DNA of 64,000 nucleotides from Salinispora fenicalii. GTDB lineage: Bacteria > Actinomycetota > Actinomycetes > Mycobacteriales > Micromonosporaceae. A program made the position numbers and the translations under genes. The notes under the pieces are model-generated. The model had not been told where the DNA came from. It did no database searches and saw nothing but the letters and a program-made list of their open reading frames with translations. Shown here one piece after another: positions 43,028-52,558 of this stretch (the stretch's first letter is position 1; the number at the start of each line of letters is the position of its first letter). The stretch covers positions 150,875-214,874 of the forward strand of contig NZ_KI911472.1 in the NCBI RefSeq assembly GCF_000514815.1. The letters run 5' to 3'.

Positions 43028-45104
43028 TTCGGGCGTCGCGCCCACACCAGATCGATCCGAGGGCGTCAACGGCGTCGCTGACCGACGAGCTGAGACAGCG
43101 GAGGAATCGGACGGTGCGCCGCGGCGTGGCTGGAGAGCGGAGGGCGTTCGGCTGCTGGAGCTCTCCGCTCTGCTCGGGCTGGCGGTTACTCAGCCGTTAC
43201 TGGATGTGCTCGGCCGGAGTCCGGACTTCTTCCTCTTCCACCGGGCCAGCCGGGGTGAGATCGTGCAGTTGGTCGTGCTGGTCGCGCTCGTGCCGACCGT
43301 TGCGGTCGGCGCGCTCGCGGCGACGTCGCGGCTGGCCGGCCGTGCCGCCCGGGAGCTGACCCACACGCTGCTCGTGGGTCTACTGGTTACCGCGTTGGCC
43401 GTGCAGGTTGGACGGCACGCGACACCGTTGCGGGGCGTACCGCTGCTGGTGCTGGCGCTGGTCGTCGCGCTGGCGGTGACGGTGGCCTACCGGCGGTGGC
43501 GTGCCCCGGCCCGCGTGCTACGGGTCGCGGCGCTCGGACCAGCCGTCTTCGTTGCGCTGTTCCTACTCGTGTCGCCCACCTCGACGGTGGTGTTGCCGCG
43601 CGGGGACGGCGGCGCCGTCGGGCTGGCCCGCACTGGTGGCCACCCGCCGGTGGTCCTGTTGATCCTCGACGAGCTGCCGTTGATCTCCCTGCTCGGCCCG
43701 GACGGTCAGATCGACGCGGATCGGTTTCCACACTTCGCGGAGCTGGCCGCTGGCTCGACCTGGTACCGCAACGCGACGGGGGTCAGCGGTTGGACGCCGT
43801 ACGCGTTGCCGGCGATGTTGACCGGCCGCTACCCGGCCACGGGGGCGGCTCCACACTATTCGCAGCACCCGGACAACCTGTTCACTGCCTTCGGCGGCCT
43901 GTACGATATCCGCGCCGAGGAGAGCATCACTCGTCTCTGCCCGCCCAGCCGCTGCGAGACGCCGCCGGGTCGGGAGCAGGGGGTGGGCGTACTGGCTCGG
44001 GAGAGTGCGAAGTTGCTAGCCCGGATATCCGCGCCGACGGAGAGCCGGGTTGACCCGGCGGATTCTTACCGGGAGCAGACCGCCGTCGAGGCGGGCATCG
44101 ACGCCGCCGAGCCGATACCAGAGGATCCGAAGTTTCGCTGGGACCGGCTGAACGACAACCAACCGGCGCGGTTCAGTAGCTTCCTCGCCGGACTCCAGCC
44201 GTCTGACCGGCCTACCCTGCACTTCCTGCATCTGCTGATGCCGCATTCGCCGTGGGCGTACCTGCCCTCGGGGGTGCGTTATACGGCACCAGAGGACTTC
44301 CCGAACGAGGGGGAGGGCTGGGTGGAGCTGGCCCGTCAGCGGCATCTGGCCCAGCTCGGCTACACCGACCGGCTGATCGGCGAGACCCTGCGTAGGCTGC
44401 GGGCCACCGGACTCTACGACGACGCCCTGCTGGTGGTCACCGCCGATCACGGGGTGAGTTTCACCAAGGGGGCGCAGGGGCGGGGGATGGGCGCGATCGA
44501 GGTCGCCGCCGACGAGGTGGCCTGGGTGCCGCTGTTTGTCAAATACCCCGGGCAGCGCACCGGGCGGCTCGATGACCGGAACTGGCAGCACGTTGACCTG
44601 CTGCCCACCCTCGCCGACGAGGCGGCGATCCGGCTGCCCTGGGCGGTTGACGGCCGGTCGGCGCGGGAGGCACCCCGGGCGGAGGCGAACAAGGTCTTCT
44701 ATGACCGCCCCGCGCAGCCGACCCCGATCGGCGGCGGCGTACCCAGCGCGGCGCCGCCCGCCGCGCCGCACCCGCTGATCGGCAGCGTGGTGCCGGATCA
44801 GCCGACGGAAGGGGTGGCCCGGGTCGAGAACCTGGCTGCCTTCCGGGAGGTGGACCCGGACCAGGGCATGCTGCCCGCGCTGGTCTGGGGTGACCTGCCC
44901 GACGAGGTCCCCGACGGCACCCCGCTGGCGGTGGCCATCAACAACCGGATCGCCGTCGTGGTTCCGGTGGTTGGCCGGGATGAGGGTGGGCGCCGATTTG
45001 CCGCTCTGATCGGTGACGATCAGCTCTTCCGGTCCGGAACGAACCAGCTCGGTCTCTTCCTCGTCGCCCCCGATGAAACACTGACCCACCTCGCACTCTC
45101 CTGA
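43020..45104 (+). CDS. Membrane-anchored alkaline-phosphatase-superfamily transferase/sulfatase (LTA-synthase-like)
   Basis: 694 residues. About four to five membrane segments (residues 40-200) are followed by an extracytoplasmic catalytic domain. Metal-site motifs: VVLLILDELP with D217, candidate nucleophile T259 in SGWTPYALPAMLTG, and VVTADHGVSF with D476-H477. A Thr nucleophile fits phosphoglycerol or phosphoethanolamine transferases, since true sulfatases use formylglycine from Cys or Ser in C/S-x-P-x-R. The likely job is adding a charged group to, or polymerising, an envelope glycan. GTG start within the preceding gene; last gene of the run. Confidence 0.83.
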   Translation: MADSGVAPTPDRSEGVNGVADRRAETAEESDGAPRRGWRAEGVRLLELSALLGLAVTQPLLDVLGRSPDFFLFHRASRGEIVQLVVLVALVPTVAVGALAATSRLAGRAARELTHTLLVGLLVTALAVQVGRHATPLRGVPLLVLALVVALAVTVAYRRWRAPARVLRVAALGPAVFVALFLLVSPTSTVVLPRGDGGAVGLARTGGHPPVVLLILDELPLISLLGPDGQIDADRFPHFAELAAGSTWYRNATGVSGWTPYALPAMLTGRYPATGAAPHYSQHPDNLFTAFGGLYDIRAEESITRLCPPSRCETPPGREQGVGVLARESAKLLARISAPTESRVDPADSYREQTAVEAGIDAAEPIPEDPKFRWDRLNDNQPARFSSFLAGLQPSDRPTLHFLHLLMPHSPWAYLPSGVRYTAPEDFPNEGEGWVELARQRHLAQLGYTDRLIGETLRRLRATGLYDDALLVVTADHGVSFTKGAQGRGMGAIEVAADEVAWVPLFVKYPGQRTGRLDDRNWQHVDLLPTLADEAAIRLPWAVDGRSAREAPRAEANKVFYDRPAQPTPIGGGVPSAAPPAAPHPLIGSVVPDQPTEGVARVENLAAFREVDPDQGMLPALVWGDLPDEVPDGTPLAVAINNRIAVVVPVVGRDEGGRRFAALIGDDQLFRSGTNQLGLFLVAPDETLTHLALS

Positions 45105-45459
45105 CCGACTCTGCTCTCCCGCCCCCGGTCACTGGTAGCTGGTCGGCTCGGCCTGGCCGTGGTTGCCCGTTGCCCGGCCCGGCCCCCCATCCCGCCTCCA
45201 TGCCAGGCCATTTGTAGTGTTTTGTGGTTATTTCATCCGGTGTCTGTGGTCGAACGGTTTCGCTCGTCCTGTCCTACCCCGGGCGAACTCCTTGTCCTGA
45301 CGGTGGTCAACCGGTCGGCGTTTCCTGGCCGGTCGGCCGGGAAAAGGGGTGACGCATACCTCACAGCGAACCACCGCGGGCGGTGTCCTGGGAAGCGCGA
45401 ATACGGTAAAAGCGAAGGAAATTCAACGAAGAAGATCTGTCGGCAAAGCGAGGACGCAC
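45105..45459 (+). other. Upstream region of gltA
   Basis: About 355 bp with no gene. It falls from G/C-rich to more A/T-rich toward gltA (AGCGAAGGAAATTCAACG near 45412-45430). It should contain the gltA promoter, but no unambiguous consensus was identified. No convincing terminator for the upstream operon was seen. Confidence 0.4.
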
Positions 45460-46743
<1,284 letters not shown>

Positions 46744-46770
46744 GCGGAGCGAACTCGCCAACTCAACCGG

Positions 46771-46808
46771 CCGGCAGTCGTTGACACGTTGGTGTCAGTG
46801 ACTGCCGG
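46771..46808 (+). terminator. Terminator of gltA
   Basis: A hairpin of 9 plus 6 base pairs with a 2x2 internal loop (46771-46787 with 46792-46808) and 4-nt loop, 27 bases after the gltA stop. Confidence 0.75.
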
Positions 46809-46843
46809 CGGTTCGCGGGTGTCCGGGGTTCCCGGCACCCGCT

Positions 46844-46883
46844 GATGTGGCCGAGGGCCCGGCGATATGGCCGAGGGCCCGGC
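46844..46883 (+). repeat. Tandem 20-bp duplication
   Basis: Two abutting 20-bp units (46844-46863 and 46864-46883) differ at one base. Each contains TGGCCGAGGGCCCGGC, which is itself partly palindromic. They lie between gltA and the frameshifted NmrA gene. Confidence 0.8.
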
Positions 46884-46935
46884 GGAGGCTTGCCCGAACT
46901 GGCGTGCCTGCACAGTCATATGCGTTAATTGCGAG

Positions 46936-47801
46936 ATGTCTTATTTCGTACACGGCGCCACCGGCGCCCAGGGTTTCCCTGTTCTGTCCGCTCTTCAGGC
47001 GGCGGGGCAGCCCGCAGTCGCCGCGGTCCGCGACACCACCACCGTGCCGGACGGCTTCGCCTCAACCGCAGTCAACCTGGCGGACGCCGACTCGTTGGCC
47101 GCGGCCTACACCGGTGCGGAGGGTGTGTTCGTCCACCTTCCGTTGGGCGCCCCGACCGATCTGGAAATCTATGCCAAAGCGGTCGCCGCGGCAGTCGCAG
47201 CGGCCCGACCGCACCGGGTGGTCATCTCCACCAGCGGTCAGATCGTTGACCAGCCGGGGACGCCGCTGCAAGCCGCGCCGGAGACTCCGGTCGTCCAGCT
47301 CATCCGCGACCTCGAGGCGAGTGGCGTCCCGACGGCGGTCGTCGCTCCGCGCCTCTACCTGGAAATCTGCTACTGCCCGTCGTCATGGGGCCCGTACGTG
47401 CGGAGGGGATCCTGCGCTATCCGCTGCCGGAGAACTTCTCCATGTCGTGGAGCTCCCACCTGGACGTCGCGGACGTCGTCACCCGGCTCCTGACTGACGC
47501 GACCGCTACCACCGGTACGGTCGCCGTCGGGCATCGGCCGGGGTTGACGGGGGCGGACCTGGCCGCGGGATTCTCCGCCTACCTGGGCGCGGAGGTGCGC
47601 TACGAGGCCATCACTCCGGCCGCGTTCGGCGAGCTCATCACCCCGCTCTTCGGCGCCGGTGCCAGCGCCGGCGTGGTGGGTCTGTACGAGCTGTTGAACG
47701 CCCAGGCCGGGAACACCATCGCCGAGGAGAACAGCGCCCAGCGGTTGCTTGATCTCGCTCCACGCTCCGTCACCGACTGGCTCACGCAGGTACGCGCCTA
47801 G
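46936..47801 (+). pseudogene. NmrA-family NAD(P)-binding protein gene interrupted by a frameshift
   Basis: The first part (46936 to about 47365) encodes a Rossmann protein: YFVHGATGAQGFPVLSAL, VFVHLPLGAPTD and VVISTSGQ. It reads in frame to PRLYLE and then turns to nonsense. The second frame resumes with LLLPVVMGPVRAEGILRYPL and continues SSHLDVADVVTRLL to a natural end. One extra A in the run at 47363-47365 would restore PRLYLENLLLPVV and a complete protein of about 288 residues. So this is one gene with a single-base deletion, either a true mutation or a sequencing error. Confidence 0.85.
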
Positions 47802-47828
47802 GTCGGTGGGGTAGTTTGTCGGCCGCCG

Positions 47829-48683
47829 CTACGGACGTACTTGAGCTTCCACGCTGGCGGCCGACACTGTTCGTTGCCGTGCGGCCTCGTACAACACGAC
47901 GGTCGCCGCGGCGGCGGCGTTCAGGGAGCTGGCGGCGCCGGTGATCGGGATCCGGACCGTACGGTCGCAGGACTGCCGCCACGCCGTGCTGAGTCCGCGC
48001 GTCTCGTTCCCCACCGCGATGATCTTCGGTCCGGTGAGGTCGTGTGCGGCGATCTCCACTTCGCCGTCCTCGTCGGTGCCGACGATCTCGATGGGGATGC
48101 GGGTAGCGCGCAGCGAGTCGGCCCAGTCCAGCACCGCACGATGGCTCGGCACGCGTACCACGGGCACGGTGAACATCGAACCGGTACTCGCGCGCACGGA
48201 CTTGGGGTCGTAGGGGTCGGCCGCATGCCCGGTGATGACCACGCCGGCGGCTCCGAAGGCGTCCGCGGAGCGCACCAGCGAACCAATGTTGCCGGGAGCG
48301 GTCGGTCGGTCGAAGACCAGCACCAACATGTTGGCCGTGCAGGGAATCCGCGGCAGTCGGTCCTCGGGGAGCCCAACCACCGCAAGTAACTCTGGCGGCT
48401 CCTCGTCCTTGCCCCCGAGCTCACCCAACAGCTCCGGCGACACCGCTACCCGGCTGGCCCCGCCGACCCGGTCCAGCAGGTCTCGACTCCATCGGGAGAG
48501 GTTCTGCCCGTCGGGATAGAGCAGGGCACGGACCTGCCAATCGTGCTCGACGGCGAGGGTGATGGGCCGAACCCCCTGGACCACGAATTCCCCCGCACGC
48601 TGGCGTTTGGTGCGATTGGTCAGCAGGGCCTGCCATTGCTGGAAGGTCGCGTTTCGGGTGCTGACCCTGATTGTTCTCGCCAC
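47829..48683 (-). CDS. SpoU/TrmH-family rRNA 2'-O-methyltransferase
   Basis: 284 residues. SAM-dependent enzyme that methylates ribose 2'-OH of rRNA or tRNA through a knotted domain. Motif 1 is RPTAPGNIGSLVRSADAFGA, motif 2 IIAVGNETRGLS and motif 3 IPITGAASSLNAAAAATVVLYEA. The N-terminal substrate-binding domain carries RAGEFVVQGVRPITLA. It resembles the thiostrepton-resistance TsnR/RlmB-like group; the target nucleotide is unknown. The start is a GTG with GAGGAGG upstream. It converges with the frameshifted NmrA gene. Confidence 0.92.
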   Translation of the reverse strand: MARTIRVSTRNATFQQWQALLTNRTKRQRAGEFVVQGVRPITLAVEHDWQVRALLYPDGQNLSRWSRDLLDRVGGASRVAVSPELLGELGGKDEEPPELLAVVGLPEDRLPRIPCTANMLVLVFDRPTAPGNIGSLVRSADAFGAAGVVITGHAADPYDPKSVRASTGSMFTVPVVRVPSHRAVLDWADSLRATRIPIEIVGTDEDGEVEIAAHDLTGPKIIAVGNETRGLSTAWRQSCDRTVRIPITGAASSLNAAAAATVVLYEAARQRTVSAASVEAQVRP

Positions 48684-48782
48684 GTGCTCAGTGCCTCCTC
48701 GCTGCGCCTACCTCTGGCCGGCGACAACCGAGCGGCACGGCGGGTGCTGCCCGAGAGTACCTAGTCCTTATCCACGACCCGC

Positions 48783-48896
48783 TTACCCCCGCCGTGCTCC
48801 CCACATCTCTCGGGTCAGCTCGTACTCGACCTCTCCCTCCTCGGACCCCGGCAGCGCGTCATCCCAGACCGGGAAGTACATGCGGACGTACCGCAT
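48783..48896 (-). CDS. Candidate 37-residue protein
   Basis: A short leftward frame, MRYVRMYFPVWDDALPGSEE and then an acidic segment ending MWGARRG, with almost exclusively G/C third positions. GGAG precedes the ATG by about eight bases. The open frame extends upstream without a stop to the end of the GCS2-type gene and includes a Cys-Pro-Ser-Cys, so the true start could be further up (ATG 48911 or a non-standard codon). Not recognised. Confidence 0.45.
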   Translation of the reverse strand: MRYVRMYFPVWDDALPGSEEGEVEYELTREMWGARRG

Positions 48897-49010
48897 GCCG
48901 ACTGTCTCCATCGGCGTCAGGGGCGGACGGTCACTGTGCAGTGTCGGCCGCGGCTTGCGCAGACGGTCGCAGCTCGGGCACCGGCCGGCAATCCGAATTC
49001 GACCGGCGGG

Positions 49011-50489
49011 TCAGGGAATGGGCCACTCGTGGGCCGGTCGATTGCTGTGCATCAGGTCCACGTAGTGGCGGACCACCTCGCGTAGCGCCTCGGGCCGGCC
49101 CAGGCGGTCAGCGGACTCGAGCCGGTTCAGGGTGGCGACTTGCCAGCTCGCCCCGTTGCGGCCGGTGAGGCAGCGCTGCTCGATGATGCCGAGCAGCCGA
49201 TCCCGCTCGGTCGGGTCCATTCCCCAGCGGTCCAGCCCGTGGTGGGCCAGCGGTAGTAATCGGCGGAGCACCAACTCGGTGACGGATAGGTAGCCGAGGC
49301 CCGGCCAGAAGACCTGCGCGTCGATGCCGTGCCGGGCGCAGGTGGTGAAGTTCTCCTCGGCGGCGTTGAAGGACATCTGCGACCACAGCGGGCGGTCACT
49401 CTCCGCCAGCGCACGGACGAGGCCGAAGAAGAACGCCCCGTTGGCGACGGTGTCCACCACGGTGGGCCCGGCCGGCAGCACGCGGTTCTCCAGCCGTAAC
49501 TGCGGCTGGCCCGCTACGACGTCGTATCTCGGCCGGTTCCACCGGTAGATGGTGCCGTTGTGCAGGCGGAGCTCGGCCAGCTGCGGCATGGCACCAGTCG
49601 CGATCGCGTCGGCTGGGTCCTCCGGGTCGCAGACCGGCAGCAGCGCGGGGAAGTAGCGGACGTTCTCCTCGAAGAGGTCGAGGGCGGTGGCTATCCAGCG
49701 TTCCCCGAACCACACCCGGGGACGGACGCCCTGTGCCTTGATTTCCTCTGCGCGGGTGTCGGTCGCCTGTTCGAATAGCGGGATCCGCGTCTCCTGCCAT
49801 AGCTCCCGGCCGAAGAACAGCGGTGCGTTGGCACCCAGCGCCACCTGCACGCCGGCGATCGCCTGCGCCGCGTTCCAGTAGTCGGCGAACTGGGCGGGGC
49901 TGGCCTGGAGGTGGAACTGAGCGCTGGTGCAGGCCGCCTCTGGAGTGATGGTGTCCGCGCTGATCGCCAGTCGCTCCACGCCGTTGATGGCGATTCGCAG
50001 ATCTTCGCCCCGTGCAGCGAAGATCTGCTCGTTGAGCAGTTCGAAACGGGGGTTCGCGGAGAGCGCGGCCGAGGTGAGGTGTTCGGGCCGTAGCGTCGGC
50101 AAGACTCCGATCATGACGAGACGGGCGCCGGTGGTGCGGGCCCGGGTGTCGGCGGCGTTGAGGCGCTCACGCAGCGTCTGCTCGAACTCCGATGCCCCGG
50201 TGCCGGCGAGCTGCAGTGGAGTTACGTTGATCTCCAGGTTGAACTGACCCAGCTCGGTCTGGAAGTCTGGGTCAGCCACCGCGGCCAGCACGGCGGCGTT
50301 GCGCATCGCGGGCCGCGACTCGTCGTCGATCAGGTTGAGCTCGATCTCCAGCCCGGTCGTCGGCCGATCCACGTCGAACCGGGAGTCCGGTAGCAGCTCG
50401 GCGAAGACCCGGAGGCAGCGGCGGAGCTTTTCGCGATATCGGGCTCGATCCGCACGGTCGAAGGTCCGCACGCTACCGTTTTCGCCCAT
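49011..50489 (-). CDS. GCS2-type glutamate-cysteine ligase family protein
   Basis: 492 residues of the carboxylate-amine ligase (GCS2) superfamily. Visible elements are TTGLEIELNLIDDESRPAM (metal-binding Glu), GQFNLEINVTPLQLAG, AQFHLQASPAQFADYWN and LRLHNGTIYRWNRPRYD, the last two being active-site strands. The closest recalled group is the approximately 490-residue actinobacterial family annotated as glutamate-cysteine ligase. Whether it makes gamma-glutamylcysteine or another gamma-glutamyl amide is unknown. It is a different subfamily from EgtA in this window. Monocistronic. Confidence 0.83.
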   Translation of the reverse strand: MGENGSVRTFDRADRARYREKLRRCLRVFAELLPDSRFDVDRPTTGLEIELNLIDDESRPAMRNAAVLAAVADPDFQTELGQFNLEINVTPLQLAGTGASEFEQTLRERLNAADTRARTTGARLVMIGVLPTLRPEHLTSAALSANPRFELLNEQIFAARGEDLRIAINGVERLAISADTITPEAACTSAQFHLQASPAQFADYWNAAQAIAGVQVALGANAPLFFGRELWQETRIPLFEQATDTRAEEIKAQGVRPRVWFGERWIATALDLFEENVRYFPALLPVCDPEDPADAIATGAMPQLAELRLHNGTIYRWNRPRYDVVAGQPQLRLENRVLPAGPTVVDTVANGAFFFGLVRALAESDRPLWSQMSFNAAEENFTTCARHGIDAQVFWPGLGYLSVTELVLRRLLPLAHHGLDRWGMDPTERDRLLGIIEQRCLTGRNGASWQVATLNRLESADRLGRPEALREVVRHYVDLMHSNRPAHEWPIP

Positions 50490-50654
50490 GGTTACCGCCC
50501 TGTCACCGCTGGTCCCCCTGACATTCGCACAGTGCGTCCAATAGCGGTAGACCTGTTAGGTTCTCCCACCCACCCGGTGGGGTCGCGATAGTTGCCCGTC
50601 GATCCGGTGTGGGGTGCCCGCCGCCGTGCGGGCCGCGCGGCTACCGGGCCCGGC

Positions 50655-51194
50655 TCACAGCAGGCTGGAACAGGCGGCGACTGCGGCCAGTAGCAACAGG
50701 CCCAGACTGGCCTGGAGCAGGAGCGGCGGCCCGAGATGTGACCAGAGCGTCGCCGTACGCGGGGTGAGTGACTGTCCGGTGGTGAGGTTGACGATCCGCT
50801 CGATCTTCGGTGGAAGCTCGGAGTCGCGCTGGCGGCGTAGGGTCAGTTGCACGTGGTCGGCCGGGTGCAGGGCGCTCTGCGGCAGGTGTCCGTGCAACTC
50901 GACCTCGCACATCCGTCCGGCGGAGTCCCGCAGGCGGACGGGGGTAACCAGGAACTCCGGCCCGTTCCTGAGCTCCTTGAACGTGCGTCGACCGCGGCCG
51001 GAACCGGCCGCCACGAGCTGCCGGAGCAGGGCCATCAGCATTCTCGCCACGCCGGCTGCCACGAGCACGGCCACCAGCACCGGCTGGCCCACCCGTACCT
51101 CGCGCGGGTAGCCCTCAAGTAGCCGGACGATTCGCCCGGTGACGACGCGCGCCGTCGGATGAACGATCCGTGGGGCATGTAGGTCGCTGTCCAT
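50655..51194 (-). CDS. Hypothetical membrane protein
   Basis: 179 residues, not recognised. One hydrophobic segment near residues 37-62 (VLVAVLVAAGVARMLMALL) and one at the extreme C-terminus (LLLQASLGLLLLAAVAA). Between them is a soluble strand-rich region (EFLVTPVRLRDSAGRMCEVELHG) that could be an OB- or NfeD-like beta module. Third-position G/C bias supports coding. The start is uncertain; GTG codons just upstream are also possible. Divergent from the baeRF2 gene. Confidence 0.6.
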   Translation of the reverse strand: MDSDLHAPRIVHPTARVVTGRIVRLLEGYPREVRVGQPVLVAVLVAAGVARMLMALLRQLVAAGSGRGRRTFKELRNGPEFLVTPVRLRDSAGRMCEVELHGHLPQSALHPADHVQLTLRRQRDSELPPKIERIVNLTTGQSLTPRTATLWSHLGPPLLLQASLGLLLLAAVAACSSLL

Positions 51195-51341
51195 CGCCAC
51201 CACCCAGAGGTTGATCTGTACCCCGATGGTATCGGCCGGTGTGGGTGAATGGGGGGAATGAACGTCGGTCACGTGGCGTGGGTCAGGTGACAAGCCAGCC
51301 GGCACGGGTAAACACAGGGTCGAGCTGGAAAGGGGTCGCGC

Positions 51342-52466
51342 ATGCAGCTGTCCTTCCTGCGCCCACTCTACGATCGGCCGGGCCCGTGGTGTTCGGTGTA
51401 CCTGGACGCCTCCGCCGATACTGAAGATGCCCACGCCGCGCTGGATCTGCGCTGGCGCGCGCTCCGGGACCGACTTCAGGAGCAAGGGGCCGACCCGGCG
51501 TCGATCGAGGCGATAGATCGGGTGGTCCGGGGGCACAATCCGATGCCGGGGGACTACGGCATCGCTGTCTTCGCCAGCCATGGTCGGGTGGCTCTGTCGG
51601 AGTACCTGTCCGCCCCACCGCTGCGAGATATCGCCGCGGTTGGGTCGCTGCCACACGTGATGCCGCTGCTGGCCCAGCGGGGCGAGCAGGTGGCCTGGGT
51701 GCGCGTGATCGCCGACCGGACTGGAGCGGACGCGATGGCGGTCAGCGCGGGGGGCGTGCCCCGGCACGCCCAGGTGCGGGGCCGGCAGGACTACCAGTTG
51801 CGTCGCGTGCGGCCGGGCGGTTGGTCCCAGTCCCGCTATCAGCGGGCTGCGGTGGAAGCCTGGCACCGCAACGCGGGTGACATCGCTGCCGCCGCCGCGG
51901 AGCTGGCCGAGAAGGTGCGCGCCGACGTGGTGGTGGTGTCCGGAGATGTGCGGGCAACCGGTGTGATCGCCGCGCAGCTGCCGGAACGCTGGCAGGAGGT
52001 GCTGGTCCGTACCGATGCCGGAAAGAGGGCTGGAGGCGCCGACCTCACCCAGTTGGATGACCTGACCGTGCAGACCATTGCCGAGGTGGCAGACCAGCGG
52101 GTCAGCACCGCCCTGGACCGGTTCGGTCAGCAGGAGGAAGTTGGGTCCGGGTTGGATGCGGTGGTCTCCGCACTGCAGCGAGACCAGGTCGAGAACCTGC
52201 TCATCGTGGACGACCCGGCGGCGACGGGAGAGCTGTGGGTTGGGTCGGATCCGACCCAGATCGCCACCGATCCCGAGCAGCTGTCCGCCATGTCGGTCCG
52301 GGACCCGGAGCAGGTACGCGTCGATGCCGCCCTGGTGCGGGCATTGGTGGGGACGGATGCGGAGTTGACCGTCCTCGGCCCTGACGAGGCGCCGGAGCTG
52401 ACTGGCGGGGTGGGCGCGGTACTGCGGTACGTCGATGCCGCCACGCCGGGGCGGGACCGCGCCTGA
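51342..52466 (+). CDS. baeRF2 (Rv2629-like) release-factor-fold protein
   Basis: 374 residues. It begins MQLSFLRPLYDRPGPWCSVYLDASADTEDA in consecutive segments, then GIAVFASHGRVALSEYL, a Vms1/eRF1-like central domain (VRVIADRTGADAM, VVVVSGDVRATG) and a C-terminal L7Ae-like part (ENLLIVDDPA). This is the bacterial archaeo-eukaryotic release factor family 2, which includes mycobacterial dormancy protein Rv2629. A role in ribosome rescue or hibernation is likely but unproven. The catalytic GGQ of eRF1 is absent. GAAAGGGG lies upstream of the ATG. Confidence 0.8.
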   Translation: MQLSFLRPLYDRPGPWCSVYLDASADTEDAHAALDLRWRALRDRLQEQGADPASIEAIDRVVRGHNPMPGDYGIAVFASHGRVALSEYLSAPPLRDIAAVGSLPHVMPLLAQRGEQVAWVRVIADRTGADAMAVSAGGVPRHAQVRGRQDYQLRRVRPGGWSQSRYQRAAVEAWHRNAGDIAAAAAELAEKVRADVVVVSGDVRATGVIAAQLPERWQEVLVRTDAGKRAGGADLTQLDDLTVQTIAEVADQRVSTALDRFGQQEEVGSGLDAVVSALQRDQVENLLIVDDPAATGELWVGSDPTQIATDPEQLSAMSVRDPEQVRVDAALVRALVGTDAELTVLGPDEAPELTGGVGAVLRYVDAATPGRDRA

Positions 52467-52558
52467 GGTCCCGCCGCTCATCCGTCGGACTACCGGGTAA
52501 ATCCCGATGAGTAAGGGATGCCCAGTTTGAACCCGATCGGGGCGGGAAGCCGGGCTGC

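Noticed and set aside
49011..50489. Second EgtA for ergothioneine
   Set aside because: Different length and subfamily (492 residues, LNLIDDESRPAM type), and no egt genes nearby. Kept as a generic GCS2 ligase.
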